Shown here in pieces: positions 1 through 11,748 of a stretch of DNA of 64,000 bases. The stretch comes from Malachius bipustulatus (Eukaryota > Arthropoda > Insecta > Coleoptera > Melyridae): assembly GCA_910589415.1 (NCBI GenBank), contig OU342630.1, positions 68,134,186 through 68,198,185 on the forward strand, in the 5' to 3' direction. Below the pieces are notes generated by a model. The model saw only the letters and a program-made list of their open reading frames with translations. It ran no database searches and was not told where the DNA came from. The position numbers were made by a program, and so were the translations under genes. Each line of letters opens with the position of its first letter. Position 1 is the stretch's first letter.

Positions 1-990
1 ATGTGACGTCACACTAACCGTCCGAATTAATATTTTTAATTTCACCAGAAAATGTCAAACAGTTGTGAACGAGCGTAAATTATTATTGAAGGAATCATTC
101 AAACAATGAATTGAACCGCCTACGTCAGTTTGAGAGCCACTGACAACTACATAAAATTTATTCACGTAATGACATTTATCCTTTGTGCTGCCCATTTAGA
201 CCTCATTCAAAACCAATGTACTTTTCATTCTCCCCTTTACGAAAGTGTAACTTTCTGTCTTGATAAGGCAACCGAAAGCGAAAGTAAAACATCCTAGGTG
301 ATAGGTTGCTAGGTGGTTGCTAGCTATGAAAAACTTTCGTGGCCTGGACAAAAAAGTAGAAATGTCAGTTTGATTAATGTTTATTTAGATGGAAAATTTA
401 ATGTTAAACTACAATAAAAAATTCAAGTAAATCTTTCTGGAACATACAAATAATTATTATTGTATGTTCTAGAAAGATTTACTGGAATTTGCAGCTTCTT
501 GAATGAAATTCATTTTGAACTAAACCACGATCAAAGATTCTAAAATTATAGCGATACAGAGTTTTAAACTTGACAGTGTCATAAATTAATAATTTAAAAC
601 TATCGTTACTATGGTAATGTTAAAAACATGGCACCTTATAATAATTCCATTGTTATCACTGAATCGTATTATTTTACTCATTTCTTCTTAATCCGTGGTT
701 CAATATGGCAAGGGGAGAATGCAAAGTTTAATACATTACACGCTACGAAAGCTCTTTCAGGTGCTCGGAGTTTTTAAATATCCTCGGCTACGCTACGCTT
801 CGCCTCGGCTATTCAAAAGACCTCGCACCTAAAAGTGAACTTTCGTAGCTTGTAATGTAAATAACTATTTTTATGCGGGATGGAGTGTTTAGACAAACTG
901 GAGGGTTGCTATGAGAACCACGTAAATGAAACAAAATAAATCGAACTATCAGATGACTTTTTAAACTTTATCTATTTAAATATTGCCTTA
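1..990 (+). repeat. Dispersed repeat, copy 1, split by an insertion
   Basis: Positions 1-225 and about 850-990 closely match 20418-20650 and 20652-20785 in the same order and orientation, both beginning GTGACGTCACACTAACC. In this copy the two halves are separated by about 620 bp (226-849) absent from the other. The insert carries the near-perfect palindrome at 421-483 and short inverted ends (ATTCTCCCCTT near 229 and its complement near 712), so it looks like a foldback element. The repeat reaches the window edge, so its true left end is unknown. At 20.4 kb the same repeat lies inside a Mutator-like foldback element. Confidence 0.75.
421..483. repeat. Palindrome inside the insertion
   Basis: AGTAAATCTTTCTGGAACAT is followed, after a short AT-rich loop, by its near-exact reverse complement (ATGTTCTAGAAAGATTTACT), giving a hairpin with arms of roughly 27 bp. 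It sits in the middle of the block that splits the repeat at 1-990 and is probably the centre of a foldback element. No coding potential is visible. Confidence 0.75.
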
Positions 991-1363
991 TTCGATTATT
1001 TAAAATGCCAAAGGGGGTTTGAAAAAGACAAAAGAACATACTTATTATAAAAACATTCAAAACAATGAAGATGAAAATCCCAAAACTCCAAATGAAACCT
1101 ATTTTTAATGTAAATTTAATATACCCACACTAAATATATTTTGATATTTTGGCAGAATAGAAAAATCAACGTCAAATTTGATTAGAAACATGCATAATCT
1201 TTAAAAATTTAGCTTGTCAAATTTAATTCAAAGCTCAGTATTTGAAGAGGTACCAACATAATTCAAATTTTCCATAGTCAACTCTGAATTTGAAAACATC
1301 TGGAATGGGATTTAGTAAGAATAAGATGAGATTTCTGTAATTATTGTGCTTTAAAAAAAATAC

Positions 1364-4300
1364 CTGTTGCTTTAGTGCTCCTAATGTCCCACAAGCAGGA
1401 CTTTCTGTCACTTGATGCGCTGACAAAAATATTAGTGTCTTCTTTAAGAGCATCGACGGAGTTCACAGTTCCACCATGATAATTTCTATAATTTCTACAA
1501 TCAAAAGTAAGTATTGAGTTATGAATAATTGCACTTGGATGGTCTAAACATTTTTTTATCATTAAAAATGCACATCAATTGCAGGGAAATGACGCTCTGG
1601 GAACGGTGCATGAGCGGAAATATCGATTCATGTTGGCTTTGAATCGGTGCAGATTGTATTCCTCGGGAAACACACCTCTTGGAAGGCTTTTCCAAGAGGT
1701 GTGTCATTATTTTAGTTGTGGTTCAGTTCAGCCCTAAAATATGTTGAAGGCTAAGATGAAATTATCATTAACATTCTTTTGTATGAAAAGGATCTTTGAT
1801 CCATTGAATTTTGAAATAAAATGCAAAAATTTTGTAATAAAATCAGAACGATGAGAGCTGCTAACATGTTTTCTGAAAAACAATAAAATTTTTGAAAATA
1901 TTAAATATGTAACGAACCCCAATAACAATTTTCAAAAAATCGGAAGTAATTTATTTTATGATCGATTAATTAACTAATTAATTATGATATTAATTTACAG
2001 TCTATTTTTTTATCAAAATGGACTTTCAGAGTCAGTTTAAATATTTGCATGGATCTCTTTTGTAGGTGAAAAATTCCTATATCATCAATCAAAGCATAGG
2101 TACACGACTGTTTATGATTTTGTTTAACAGTATCTATATGACACAATACATGATTTTATTTAATAATAAAGGACCCAGCAGAATCTGGGAACTGGATCCC
2201 GGTTAAATTTATTCAAATTTTGGGGATTTGTAGTATTCAATGAGTAGACCAGAAACAGAAGTCTCCATGGGCGTAACACCTCAAAACTCCTGTTCTCGAG
2301 ATATTCACAACAGTACAACTTTAAAACTTTTCAATACATATACAGTAAAACCTGGATAACCCGGAAACGCCTGGGACCGAAAATAAATTCCGTCTTATAC
2401 AGGTTTCCGGCTTAAACAACAACAACTGTCTAAGCCGGAAACAAACCTGCTTAGCACGGAAAATGCCCAACAGTACGTACATTTTTTTTTTAGTATCGAT
2501 CGAATGTTTTCCCTCGAGCCAATCTGATTTTATTTTGTCCTTATTCTTGAAAATATCATGAACTTGTGTCTTACCACACTTATATTTTTCCGCGAGAAGC
2601 TTAACGCTAATTTTTTGTTTTCATAACACATAATTAAATCTATTAAAATAGATTTCTAAAGATTTCAGTGTTAGAATGTTGAATTTTTTATTTGCAGACA
2701 TATCGAATATTGTACCTACTAAAAATAATTTGATGCTCACAGTTGGAGCGTTTAGAATTGACTAAAATTGAATCCGAACAGGACTATACAGGAAGTGCAT
2801 AAGTACCTACAGACAGTTTTTATTACCGCAATAAAAATTCCGAGAAGTGGGAGTAGGATAGACGCGCGAGAACATGCGGAGGTAAAGAGTAAAAAGGGTG
2901 GCGACGTCGGTCCGCTTCCGTCTTATGCAGGTGAAATTGCGTGCATAAGGTTAAAAAACGTGTTCCGTCTCCGCGTTACGCAGTTTCCGGCTTGAGCAGT
3001 GGAAGTTAACATGTAATGTGTATAGCTTAATTCGGGACCGGGAAAAATTTCCGTGATAGACAGATTTCCGCCTTATTCAGTGTCCGTCTTATCCAGGTTT
3101 GACTGTAGATCAAAAAATGAACTCACGTAAAACTATAAGGTGGCTCCCTATTGGCATCCATTCTTGCATCCCAGATAGCTACATCGTTACCACAGCAGAA
3201 AAGCACATTCGAACTACCTTTCCATGTTGAGATCTGCGGTATCCGATTGGCATTGCAAATGTAATTTTTGGAAAGGAGGTAATTATTTTCCCTATCAATC
3301 TTCACTAGGTCTAATAAACCGGTATCATGAGCTAGAACAAGCTAAATAAAACAGAATGTATTAACATAATAAGTATAGTAAATTATAAAGTTAGGAAATT
3401 AAGACTCATATTATTAACTTTCAGAATTTTTTAAATAAAAAAAAAGTAAAACAATAATTTTTTTCTTACCAATAAAATCAGCAAAATTGACACAGAATGT
3501 CCTCAGCTCGTGTTCGAAGCTTTTTATTTGCACTATTGCGAGGAAGTCTCTGACCGAAGACACCTGAGAAACTGACACGCATCACTTCAACTAAAGGTTT
3601 GGACTGTGAGTTGAAGACGTTCTGTGTGAATTTTGCCAATTTTATTGGTAAAATGATTTACTTTCAAACTTGCGACGACAAAAAAATTATAAAAATTCTC
3701 AAACTTACTGAAGTCTGAGTCTGAAATGTGTTGTAAAAATCTGCAAAAATTGACATTTCCGTTACAAGACAAAATACAATGGTATTTTACTTAGGTCTTC
3801 AACAGTGTAAATTAATCAATTTAAACCATTGTATGTGTAAAGCTAACCGGTTTCATGCAACAACTCTTTCTTTACAGTTCTTGCAGTAGGAGGTAAAAAA
3901 AGGATGCAGGAGGTCTAACAGGGGGGTGCTAGAGCTCAAAAAATGGAGTCAAAGGGTACCAGAGACTCCAATGAACCCGAATGTGCCAGTCAAAATGTTT
4001 TCAAATAACATCTAATGGTCAAAAAAGAAGTAGCAAAAACAATAAGAGACTATAATAACAGGGATTTTGAATTAATCATTCAAGATTGTTGAAGGGTGAT
4101 TGAAGTTCTGGTGGTTATAGGGCGGGTTCCAAATTTCAATTGAAAATCATGCGAAGTCGATTTTGTTATATGGATGCTTTCTAGCTTATGTCACTCCTTC
4201 ACACTTGGCAGTTAGGCTTAAATTACTATTTGAGAAATGAAATACACCCCTCTCTTATAAAGTTGAATATTTTTGTAACAGTAATTCTACAATAATGCTT

Positions 4301-5325
4301 CATATCAAGCTACATTAAAGAGGCATCGGTAATACTGCTTTTTAGCTTTCCAAAACACCCCTCTATTACCCCCACTACATGTTGTCTGCTCGCGACCGGC
4401 TGACACCTCTCAGCGTTGCCACATGCTATTCGTTCTACTACGTTCTGCAGACAATCTCGGCCAAGCGTCCTTCCCACGGGTTCGCTTCGCTCCCCGCCCG
4501 CTTTAGATCATTCCATCTCTATCACAGCTGCTCTGGTCAAGGATAATGCAACTCGTCTGTTTACATATACGTATTACGTATTGTAAATAAAAATATTACT
4601 ACAAGGCCAGGCCGGCATTCTCGTTACAATTAATTATTATTGAGACGATAACGCTCAGTAAGTCAGGTCTTTGGTCAGGGTAGTTTTTTTTTTCATTTTA
4701 GGGACATTTAAAGGGAAAAAAACCCTACCCTGACCAAAGACCCGACCAAATGCAGCAAATAAGTGTTTTAAAATATTGTTTGTAACGAGTTGCGTACGGC
4801 AATGCTGAGAGCGACGCGAGTGTAAAAAGTGGAATGGACTGGTGAGGGGAATCATTGGAAAGCTAAAAAGCAGTTATACCGAGGCATCTTATGGGTATAG
4901 TTTTTAGAAAATAACAACTTACATATTCTTCGTTTAAGAATTTACCATCGGAACAGGTTGAAAATATATAATGATAATTGTACTTGAGCTCACAAACATC
5001 CTCTGGATGTTTAAAATACAAAGTGCAGCTTTCCCAGAATGTGCTGTTGAGCCTGTTGGATCCCAAGATACATTCACCTTGAATAATAATTGAAAATAAG
5101 GTAAATTTATTAAAATTTAGAGTGAAAAACTCTTCATTTGTGCTTGCTCTTACCTACGTCACTAAAGTCTATGTACAAGAGATAATCGTATACAATTGGT
5201 TTAGTTGCAAACTCCAATTTTCTGTCGAATTGATTATTTGGTGGATAAACTACTATGGGTTCATTGGGTTCTTCCATAATATTAATTTGTTCAAATTTAT
5301 CCTCTAGTTCCTTGAGATTTTTCAT
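1364..5325 (-). CDS. WD40 protein, methylosome protein 50 (WDR77)-like, partial
   Basis: Four minus-strand exons joined by clean splice sites and matching phases: 5325-5154 (ATG at 5325), 5077-4923, 3341-3127, 1494-1364. The order of blocks resembles vertebrate MEP50/WDR77: a short N-terminal tail with PPN, a LGSNRL..W strand, an ISTWKGSSNVLFCCG..IWD blade, then a later blade with VSASSDRKSCLWDIR. MEP50 is the WD40 partner of PRMT5 in the complex that dimethylates arginine in Sm and Piwi-class proteins. That function is known for the family and only inferred here. The gene is incomplete: the C-terminal blades would lie left of the window, and the blade expected between 3127 and 1494 was not found, although exons 3 and 4 join in phase without it. 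Introns carry a Tigger-like element, a LINE scrap and other repeats. A different WD40 protein remains possible. Confidence 0.6.
1574..1703 (-). pseudogene. C-terminal scrap of a non-LTR retrotransposon ORF2
   Basis: One minus frame ends LPRGVFPEEYNLHRFKANMN..., the LP..V...YNL..FK.N.N pattern typical of the last residues of LINE reverse transcriptases, followed by an in-frame TGA at 1576-1574. Only about 40 codons remain, so this is a 5'-truncated relic in the last visible intron of the WD40 gene. The clade cannot be assigned. Confidence 0.5.
2088..2172 (+). repeat. Short dispersed repeat (copy at 52503-52592)
   Basis: The segment containing ACTGTTTATGATT..GTGT/ATGACACA..ACATGATTTTATTTAATAATAAA also occurs at 52503-52592 on the same strand, with scattered differences. 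No terminal repeats or coding potential are visible. It could be part of a larger degraded element. Confidence 0.5.
2343..3105. mobile_element. Nonautonomous Tc1/mariner (Tigger/pogo-like) element, copy 1
   Basis: The ends are CAGTAAAACCTGGATAA and its complement TTATCCAGGTTTGACTG, flanked by TA on each side (2341-2342, 3106-3107), as in the Tc1/mariner superfamily. The ends and the interior (TAAGCCGGAAAC blocks) match, in reverse orientation, the element at 29994-31584 once the latter's internal insertion is removed. Its length of about 763 bp agrees with the roughly 770 bp remaining there. It has no transposase, so it would move only in trans. It lies in the intron between exons 3 and 4 of the WD40 gene. 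Confidence 0.8.
4390..4855. repeat. Composite foldback repeat related to 18010-18340
   Basis: The block contains a strong hairpin at 4652-4747 (GTCAGGTCTTTGGTCAGGG and its complement) and outer arms sharing CTCTCAGCGTTGCC at 4410 and GGCAATGCTGAGAGCG near 4798 in inverse orientation. The reverse complement of 4440-4760 resembles 18062-18330. It lies in the intron between exons 2 and 3 of the WD40 gene. No open frame is likely to be real. Confidence 0.6.
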
Positions 5326-6228
5326 GAAATTACCAAGGTTACTGTACAAAAGTTAAACCTAACAAACTTTAAAATTTAGAAGATGGAAAAACAAACTTTT
5401 GAAGCAAAACCATACAACTTACGACCTTAAACGATGGGGTATGGGATGGGGTAACGTTTTTAAATGTAAATTAAAAAAAAATAATTATAACATAACCCTA
5501 CTCTCTAAACTCTAAGCCGTAGCTCTAAGCTCTAACATCAAACATCAACAACAAATCCGAATCCGTAGTGGTTGTGAAGCTAATTCACTAACTTAAATCC
5601 ACGACGGCCACGTGCGCAACATTGACAACACTGCGCAGCACCTCAATCACAGTCTACATTAGTATGGAAATTGTGTACAGTAACTGACAGTACTAAAAAA
5701 GCAATTTCGGAGAAGCGGCAAGCCGAAAATTTTTCTCGCAACCAAAGTTTCTGCTTGCCGCTTCTCTGAAATTACTTTTTTTTTATGTCAGTTACTGTAC
5801 ACAATTTTCGTACCGTAGACGTCGAATTCGGTCGGCTTCGCGCATGTCGTCACATTCGAAGAGTCGTTCTGACATCTTATTCGATGATTATTTATTGACA
5901 CACATCTCTCATATTATAATATAATTATTATAGAACACATTTTTCATAAAACTATTCCTCTTACAATCAGTTTCAATCAAACAATCGGGCTTAAATAATT
6001 TTAAATTTGATAAAACTTGAATGCGAATTACATTTAAAAAATGTATAGCCTCCTCGGGTATGACGTCATACATGCGCAAGTGTATGTACCGTGTTAAAAA
6101 GAAGGTGTATCGTGATTCGTGAACTGCTGTTGCCGACTGTAGAACTGTCGATGTCAATCCCAATGCTGACTGTCATCTGACTAACGTCACAGGCTGTGCG
6201 CTGACATATACGTACGACATAACATATT
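5326..6228. other. Upstream region of the WD40 gene
   Basis: This is the 5' flank of the minus-strand WD40 gene. It contains a locally GC-richer segment near 5590-5640 with GCCACGTGCGC (an E-box-like core) that could be the promoter, then the hairpin MITE at 5665-5815, then sequence without recognisable genes up to the MITE at 6229. No TATA box or start site can be assigned with confidence. Confidence 0.35.
5665..5815. mobile_element. Hairpin MITE of about 150 bp
   Basis: ATTGTGTACAGTAACTGACA on the left is mirrored by TGTCAGTTACTGTACACAAT on the right, and GAGAAGCGGCAAGC is mirrored by GCTTGCCGCTTCTC nearer the centre. Arms of roughly 55 bp surround a short loop. It has no coding capacity. 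The target duplication is not clear. The symmetry is characteristic of a foldback MITE. Confidence 0.8.
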
Positions 6229-6806
6229 AGCTGCTTTCTTTCGACCGTAAATTCGTGATCCGAACGCGTTATAACGCGTTTGGATTCAAACAGACGTGTT
6301 CTTTCGTAAACGGATTCATCCCCACTCTTTACCAGATTTGGATCGCGATCCGTAATCCCCTCACCCCTGCGAATCATAGAATTTTTAGGATCGGAACGGA
6401 TTGATCCGGATCCGAAAAACGTAACCTAAGTTTATTCTCATTTTGTTCATGTACATTTTCATTTTCGAAAGTAATGGAATAGTCTTACATTTAGAATGTT
6501 ATTTATTGGGTTACGGGTATACCTACCACATCCATTTCGTGCCATTTTTAAATATTATAAATAAAAAAATTAAAAATTATTATTATTACTGTTAATTACA
6601 ATTATTATTTCGTTTTAATAATTCGATTTTATCAATTTTTTCCATTTATCTTACAATAATAATTATTCGAATCAACTTTACACTTCCCTTTGCTGTTCTT
6701 TCGTCGCGATAAGAAACGGTCCTATCCTATTGAATCCGCGATTCAGTGATCCGGATTCAACTTTCAGGATCCATGATTCAAAGTGGCTGAGCGAAAGAAA
6801 GCAGCT
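6229..6806 (+). mobile_element. TIR MITE, family A, copy 1 (578 bp)
   Basis: Begins AGCTGCTTTCTTTCG and ends CGAAAGAAAGCAGCT, with ATT on both flanks as a 3-bp target duplication. A second copy in the same orientation is at 14794-15350, also bordered by ATT. The interior is AT-rich with repeated GGATCCGGAT-like and CGCGATTC motifs and no transposase. A 3-bp duplication would suit a Harbinger-driven MITE, but the ends do not match the Harbinger at 8169, so the parent family is open. Confidence 0.8.
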
Positions 6807-6975
6807 ATTACCTTGTTTTGCGAGTGCAAATCATTCACAAATCTAATTTAATTATATTAACTTACGATTTATGGATTATATTTTTATACACAAATACACG
6901 GTATGCCGATTGCTGTTACTATTTTGGTTATTACTGCGCAATGACGTCATGTAGTTTTATTTTAACTTAAATTAT

Positions 6976-7691
6976 AACGCCGCGTCCTAGCTGCATCCGG
7001 GGACTGCGTTGCGTGCATGCGTTGCGGGGAACGATTAAAATAAAACACATGCAAAGCAATGGGAGTGTCCTCAGTAGACGCGTTTGCCCGCAAAGTTGTA
7101 CGATAAAACGACACCGCAACGCACGCATTGTTTTAAATTGAAATATTTAGTTTTTTCATCTGTCAAAATCTTGCGATTTTTGCGGCGCGCCGGAAATTTT
7201 TTTAATTTCGATTGCCTTCGTGCCAAAGCGAAACATTTTGTGCAATAAGAGAAATCTATTTTACAAGAACAAGAGTCAAGGTACACTGGGAATGTGAAAA
7301 TGTCTCGAATTTAGGTTTTTAAAGTAAGTATGAGGTCTATTAAACTTCTATTGTAGACCTATTTTTATTTAACCTACCTTCTATTTATCTATCTATCAAA
7401 TCTATACCTATTTCTATAGATTACTTGCGTCTTATTGTTTCTTTCTCTTAAGTAACATGTTTCTTTCTGTGATTTTCAAGTCTTTCAAGCTCCAACAACC
7501 TACTGGTTTCCAAATTAAAACGTATTTAATCTGAAGCTGCACCAGAAATAGTTGGATTGGAAACCATTTTCTCGCCCGCACCGCACGCATTCAGTTAGGA
7601 CACACTCAAAATTTCTCGTGCGAGTTTGCGTTGCGTGCGTTCCCCGCATCGCACGCAACGCATTACCCGGATGCAGCTAGGACACGGCGTT
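6976..7691. mobile_element. Nonautonomous TIR element of about 715 bp
   Basis: The left end AACGCCGCGTCCTAGCTGCA and the right end (complement AACGCCGTGTCCTAGCTGCA) form inverted repeats that continue imperfectly through CCGG..TGCGTTGCGTGC..GCGGGGAACG for about 60 bp. The interior holds no recognisable transposase. The frame at 7071-7286 is a chance opening. A target duplication could not be assigned because the borders are ambiguous. Confidence 0.75.
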
Positions 7692-7699
7692 AATCACGC

Positions 7700-8165
7700 C
7701 GAGGTTGTTCATAAAATAAATGTCAAATTATTTTGCTTCCATCCTTTTTGCTTGTGTTTTTCTTTGTGCTAGATCTATTATAGAAAAATCTTTAATTTTC
7801 TTTCGAAAAAAGTAAAATGGAATTTTTACAAGTTTTTTTTAATGTTATTGATTTTTGATTTTCATGATTTTTTTGTACCAAACGACATAAAAAAGCAATA
7901 TGGCGGCTATAAGAAAAACAAAACTTGACTATGAAAACTCTGAGATTTAGTTGGCCTTGAAAATTTTTAAAACGTTAAATGAATAGCTGTTGCCGATTTA
8001 TGCAACCCTACTAAGAATTATTTATTTATTACTGACAATAAAAAAGATATGAGCAATCTCATGTGTAATCTTTGAACCACGTGACGTCAGAAGACCGGAA
8101 CGCAGCCTGTCCGTCATCGTCTATGTTTTTATGTCATTCGAGATCCATGACTGTTGGACGGTTGG
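7700..8165. other. No gene seen
   Basis: AT-rich spacer between the TIR element ending at 7691 and the Harbinger element starting at 8169. It contains poly-T runs and no open frame with protein-like composition. Confidence 0.5.
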
Positions 8166-8306
8166 CTGGAGTGCGTTCATAAATAAACTTGACCGTTGGA
8201 GTGTATGACGTCAGAGTGATGCGTCCGAGCACACAGAGTGTTATTGGAGTGTTATCCTTTTATGAACGAAATCTGTCATGGAAATTCAAAATAACTTAAC
8301 CTCAAA

Positions 8307-9627
8307 ATGAAATTTAAAACACAAAACACTAAAACACTTAAAACAGTAATATTTATTATAAAAAATAATAAATTACCGAACGAAATGGATGCTGATCAGT
8401 TTCTAACCCAAATAATTTCTCTCCAGGCCCTATATATACCTATATCATTTTCTGAAAGTGAAGAAGACTGTAGTAGTGAGGAAGAAGAATTTAATATAAT
8501 TTTGTTATCCAAGAAGAGAAAACTAGGTACTCCCCAACGCATAAGAAATTATGTAGAGGACACTGTTCCCAGACTGACCGGCCAACAATTTCAACAACAT
8601 TTTAGAATAACAACAGTGGCATTTGAAAACTTGGTAATTTTGATTGGACCACAGTTACGGGGAGAAAATGATGTTGGACGTCCCACATTAGATGTAGAAA
8701 AACAGATACTAGCTGTTTTATGGCTTCTAGCAACTCCCGATTCATACAGGTATTTAACAGATTACGTAAGTCTTACATTTAATATTCTGTTGTAACTGTT
8801 TTAGGTCAGTTGGTGAAAGATTTAATTTAGCGAAATCTTCTCTCTCGAAGTGTTTTATAAGAGTTGTTAAAATAATAGGCTCTTTAGCACCGCGAGTTAT
8901 CAGGTGGCCTGAAGGGCAAGCGCTGGTTGATGTGAAAAGAAAATTTTACAATATTGCCCGCTTACGAAATGTTATTGGTGCAGTAGATGGCACTTTCATA
9001 CAGATAAAAGCACCTAAAGAAGACCCCCAGTCCTACATTACAAGAAAATGTACTTATGCCTTCACTCTACAGGCAATTGCAGATTGTAGCCTAATGTTCA
9101 CTGATGCTTTCATTGGTTACCCAGGGTCAGTAAGTGATACGAGAATTTTCAAGAATTCCGATATTTATCAAGCCATAACAAACAACATCTTCCGGTATTG
9201 TCCAGAAGATAGTTATATACTTGGAGATAAAGCCTACCCAGTGCTTTCATGGTGTGTCCCACCTTATATAAACAGAAGGAATCTAACTCGGGCAAACATT
9301 TATTTCAATACGGTACATGCCAAAACTCGACAAGTTATAGAAAGGGCCTTTGCATTATTATTTGGAAGGTTTCGTAGGCTTAAATTCCTTGATATGAATC
9401 GAAATGACCTTATTCCTGGGACAGTGTTAGCAGCTTGTGTATTACACAACATTTGTTTAAGCCATGAAGATATCTTCCTTGAAAACTACATTCAGGAAGG
9501 AGTGGTTCATGTTTTAAATAATGGAGAAAATGACAATAACATGAACATTATTAATCAAGTAGAAGATGCTGGAAGAATACGCAGAAATGAAATATGTGAA
9601 GAACTGTATGCGAATCGGAATTTATAA
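8307..9627 (+). CDS. Harbinger transposase (DDE superfamily nuclease)
   Basis: Two exons, 8307-8749 and 8805-9627, separated by a 55-bp GT..AG intron. Splicing gives SYR-SVGERFN, the expected helix-turn-helix sequence, and a 421-residue frame. An internal ATG at 8385 (395 residues) may be the real start, since the 26 residues before it look unstructured. The DDE_Tnp_4 signature is visible: GAVDGTFIQIKAP (first Asp), ILGDKAYP (second Asp) and IERAFALLFGRFRRLK (Glu), followed by the C-terminal LHNICL. An acidic serine-rich stretch lies near the N terminus. The enzyme would cut and rejoin the element ends, guided by the Myb-like partner encoded on the opposite strand. No stop or frameshift was found. 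Confidence 0.93.
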
Positions 9628-9891
9628 AAATAAACACTTAAGAAATTTGTTTTGACTTTTATTGTAGTTTTTCAAGAATAAAATTAACGCAACATAACAT
9701 TCTAAAATTAACACATCATTCTAACAGAATAAAATTAATACAACATAACATTCTAAAATTAACACACATAAAAAAATTTAATAACAACCTAAACCATAAT
9801 ATTTATTATTTAGCAAAAACAAAACATAGGATAAGTATTCAGTGAATAAGAAACAACTCAAAGTATTATTATTCTCATATTAATGAGTATT

Positions 9892-11012
9892 TTATTTTTT
9901 TATTTTATCTAAAAGTAAATCCATTTTTTCACTGAACACATCAATTGCTCTGTTTCTAACTACAAGTGTCTCTTGATGGCGACGTTCGCGATTTGATTCT
10001 CTTTCTTTGGTATTTTCTTTCATCTCTCCCCAGACAGCACACAAGCCTGTCTTACTTGGATTAAATTTTTTACAGTTGGCTTTACATTTTGTACTACATG
10101 TTTTCAACTTTTTTGGGAAATTGGCTTTTGAATTTCCATCATCATTAGTTTCTATATCTTCAGCAGTAGTTTCCACTGATACATTTTCTTCAGATGGCAC
10201 TAGAAAGCAAAACAGATGTATTTTTTATATCTCAGCTGAATAATTTTTATCATTCAATATCACTAGTTTAGTTTCATTTTTTTTACATTTTTTACTTACT
10301 GGTATCTCCTCTTATTGAAGAAGCAATGGCTACAGGTAAAACATTATGTTTCTTTCCGAGAAATGTATCCATTAAATCATAATAAGGAAAATCAACAGGT
10401 TCTTCACCTGTACCTTTATCACTTCTATTATCTTTCGCTGCAGTATATTTGGCTTTCAAATAGCGCCACTTATCATTACACTGCGTCGATGTAAATCTAA
10501 ATCCATTCTTTTGCAGTTTCTCTGCAACCAATTTCCAAGCTACTTCGGTTTTCATTGTTGTAGATCTAAACTGTGCTTCTAAATCTATTCGCAAATTAAT
10601 TAATAATGTAATAGCTTCTTTTGACCATTTTACTCGGTTCTTATATTGTGTTGCACCTGCTGTTGGTTCAAGATTTTCATATTCTTTAGTTTCCGCAAAA
10701 ATATTCAGGGCATTACATATTTCTAGAGTTGGCTTTATGAAACAGAGGTCCCCATCTGAAACATTACATTTTATAATATATTACCTTTACCTAATGAGAC
10801 TTTTAGGATGAATTCAGACTTCAAACCTAGAATTTTCAGAGAATTCCCAGAGTAGAATCTGAGTCACAAATGCAATATTAAAAATGCTTACCCTTGAGGC
10901 TTTGCAGGCAGATATTCCCATCATCAGAGCTTAAGATTTCCCCATTTTCCTTTAATACGACTCTAAAATTTGTAGTATTGATAATATCACTGGATGAACA
11001 TTGCTCCAACAT
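9892..11012 (-). CDS. Harbinger Myb/SANT-like DNA-binding protein
   Basis: Three minus-strand exons with consistent phases: 11012-10892 (ATG at 11012), 10755-10300, 10199-9892. The middle exon carries a trihelix/MADF-like Myb domain: WSKEAITLLINLR, a central helix with WKLVAEKLQKNG, then QCNDKWRYLKAKY, the pattern of the Myb_DNA-bind_4 family. The last exon is basic and Cys-containing and ends in a charged predicted helix (LVVRNRAIDVFSEKMDLLLDKIKK-like). In other Harbingers this protein binds subterminal repeats and carries the transposase into the nucleus. Here that role is inferred from domain and position. The final in-frame GTG at 10200 is not a start but lies at the splice junction. Confidence 0.88.
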
Positions 11013-11748
11013 TTTACCCTACTACCTACTACAGACAGACAGAACGACCTGCTGAGACCTGAGACCAGAGACGTACCTCTAATCCTCTAAACCCATGTCT
11101 AAACTAAACTTCATTGATTTTATAATAGTAGTACTACTTTTTTATTTTATTAAGTTATTATTATTGTTATTATTATAAAATCTATGCTAAACTTCTAAAC
11201 CTAACCTAATTTCTGAATAAAATCCACATTCATCAGTCAGTTCAGTGTTCAGTTGGTTCACTTGGTTCAGTGTCAGATTCAATTCAGTAAAAAAATAATA
11301 ATTTGGATTGCGCAAGTCGAGTGATTTTTCACCGGCATATTCAGTCCGGCGATTTTCCAACACTCAAGGTGCACTCGGAGCGTTCGCTAGTGAAATTTAT
11401 GAACGACCTCAAATTTCTAAACGCTCAGAATAATTAGTTTATGAACGACATTTGAGTGATTGATCACACAGAGTGTAGTTAGAGCGTAATTTATGAACGC
11501 ACTCCTGCTGATGGCTGGCTGGACGAGAATTCGAGAATTTCGAGAAATCATTGAATCATTAGCTTATTGAAATCAATAATCGAGTGAGTAATCACTATCA
11601 CACTATCAGTAATCTCTAATCAGAGGAGAGGTATTGTGCAGGTCTTTTGCTAATAATTTATAATTTGTTAATATTGTAATGTTTGAAGGGGGGCTAGTGT
11701 AGGGAACCTCAGGGTGTCAATCAGCAAAATTATCCAAACATTAACAAC

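Larger units (their letters stand above)
8169..11504. mobile_element. Complete PIF/Harbinger transposon (3336 bp)
   Basis: Terminal inverted repeats GAGTGCGTTCATAAAT (left) and ATTTATGAACGCACTC (right) are flanked by CTG on both sides (8166-8168 and 11505-11507), a 3-bp target duplication as expected for the superfamily. Subterminal repeats of the motif TTATGAACG occur on both sides. The element contains the two genes standard for autonomous Harbingers, a DDE transposase (plus strand) and a Myb/SANT-like protein (minus strand), in convergent order with tails about 265 bp apart. Both frames are open after removal of short introns, so the element may be active or recently so. Confidence 0.9.

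Noticed and set aside
1734..1928. Minus-strand frame after a TTTTTCAG acceptor, considered as the missing WD40 exon
   Set aside because: It is in phase with exon 3, but the sequence is Phe/Ile/Asn-rich without the GH or WD motifs of a blade, and it has no donor before its stop.
2768..2995. 75-codon plus-strand frame
   Set aside because: It lies inside the Tigger-like element, is not conserved as a frame in the second copy, and shows no transposase motif.
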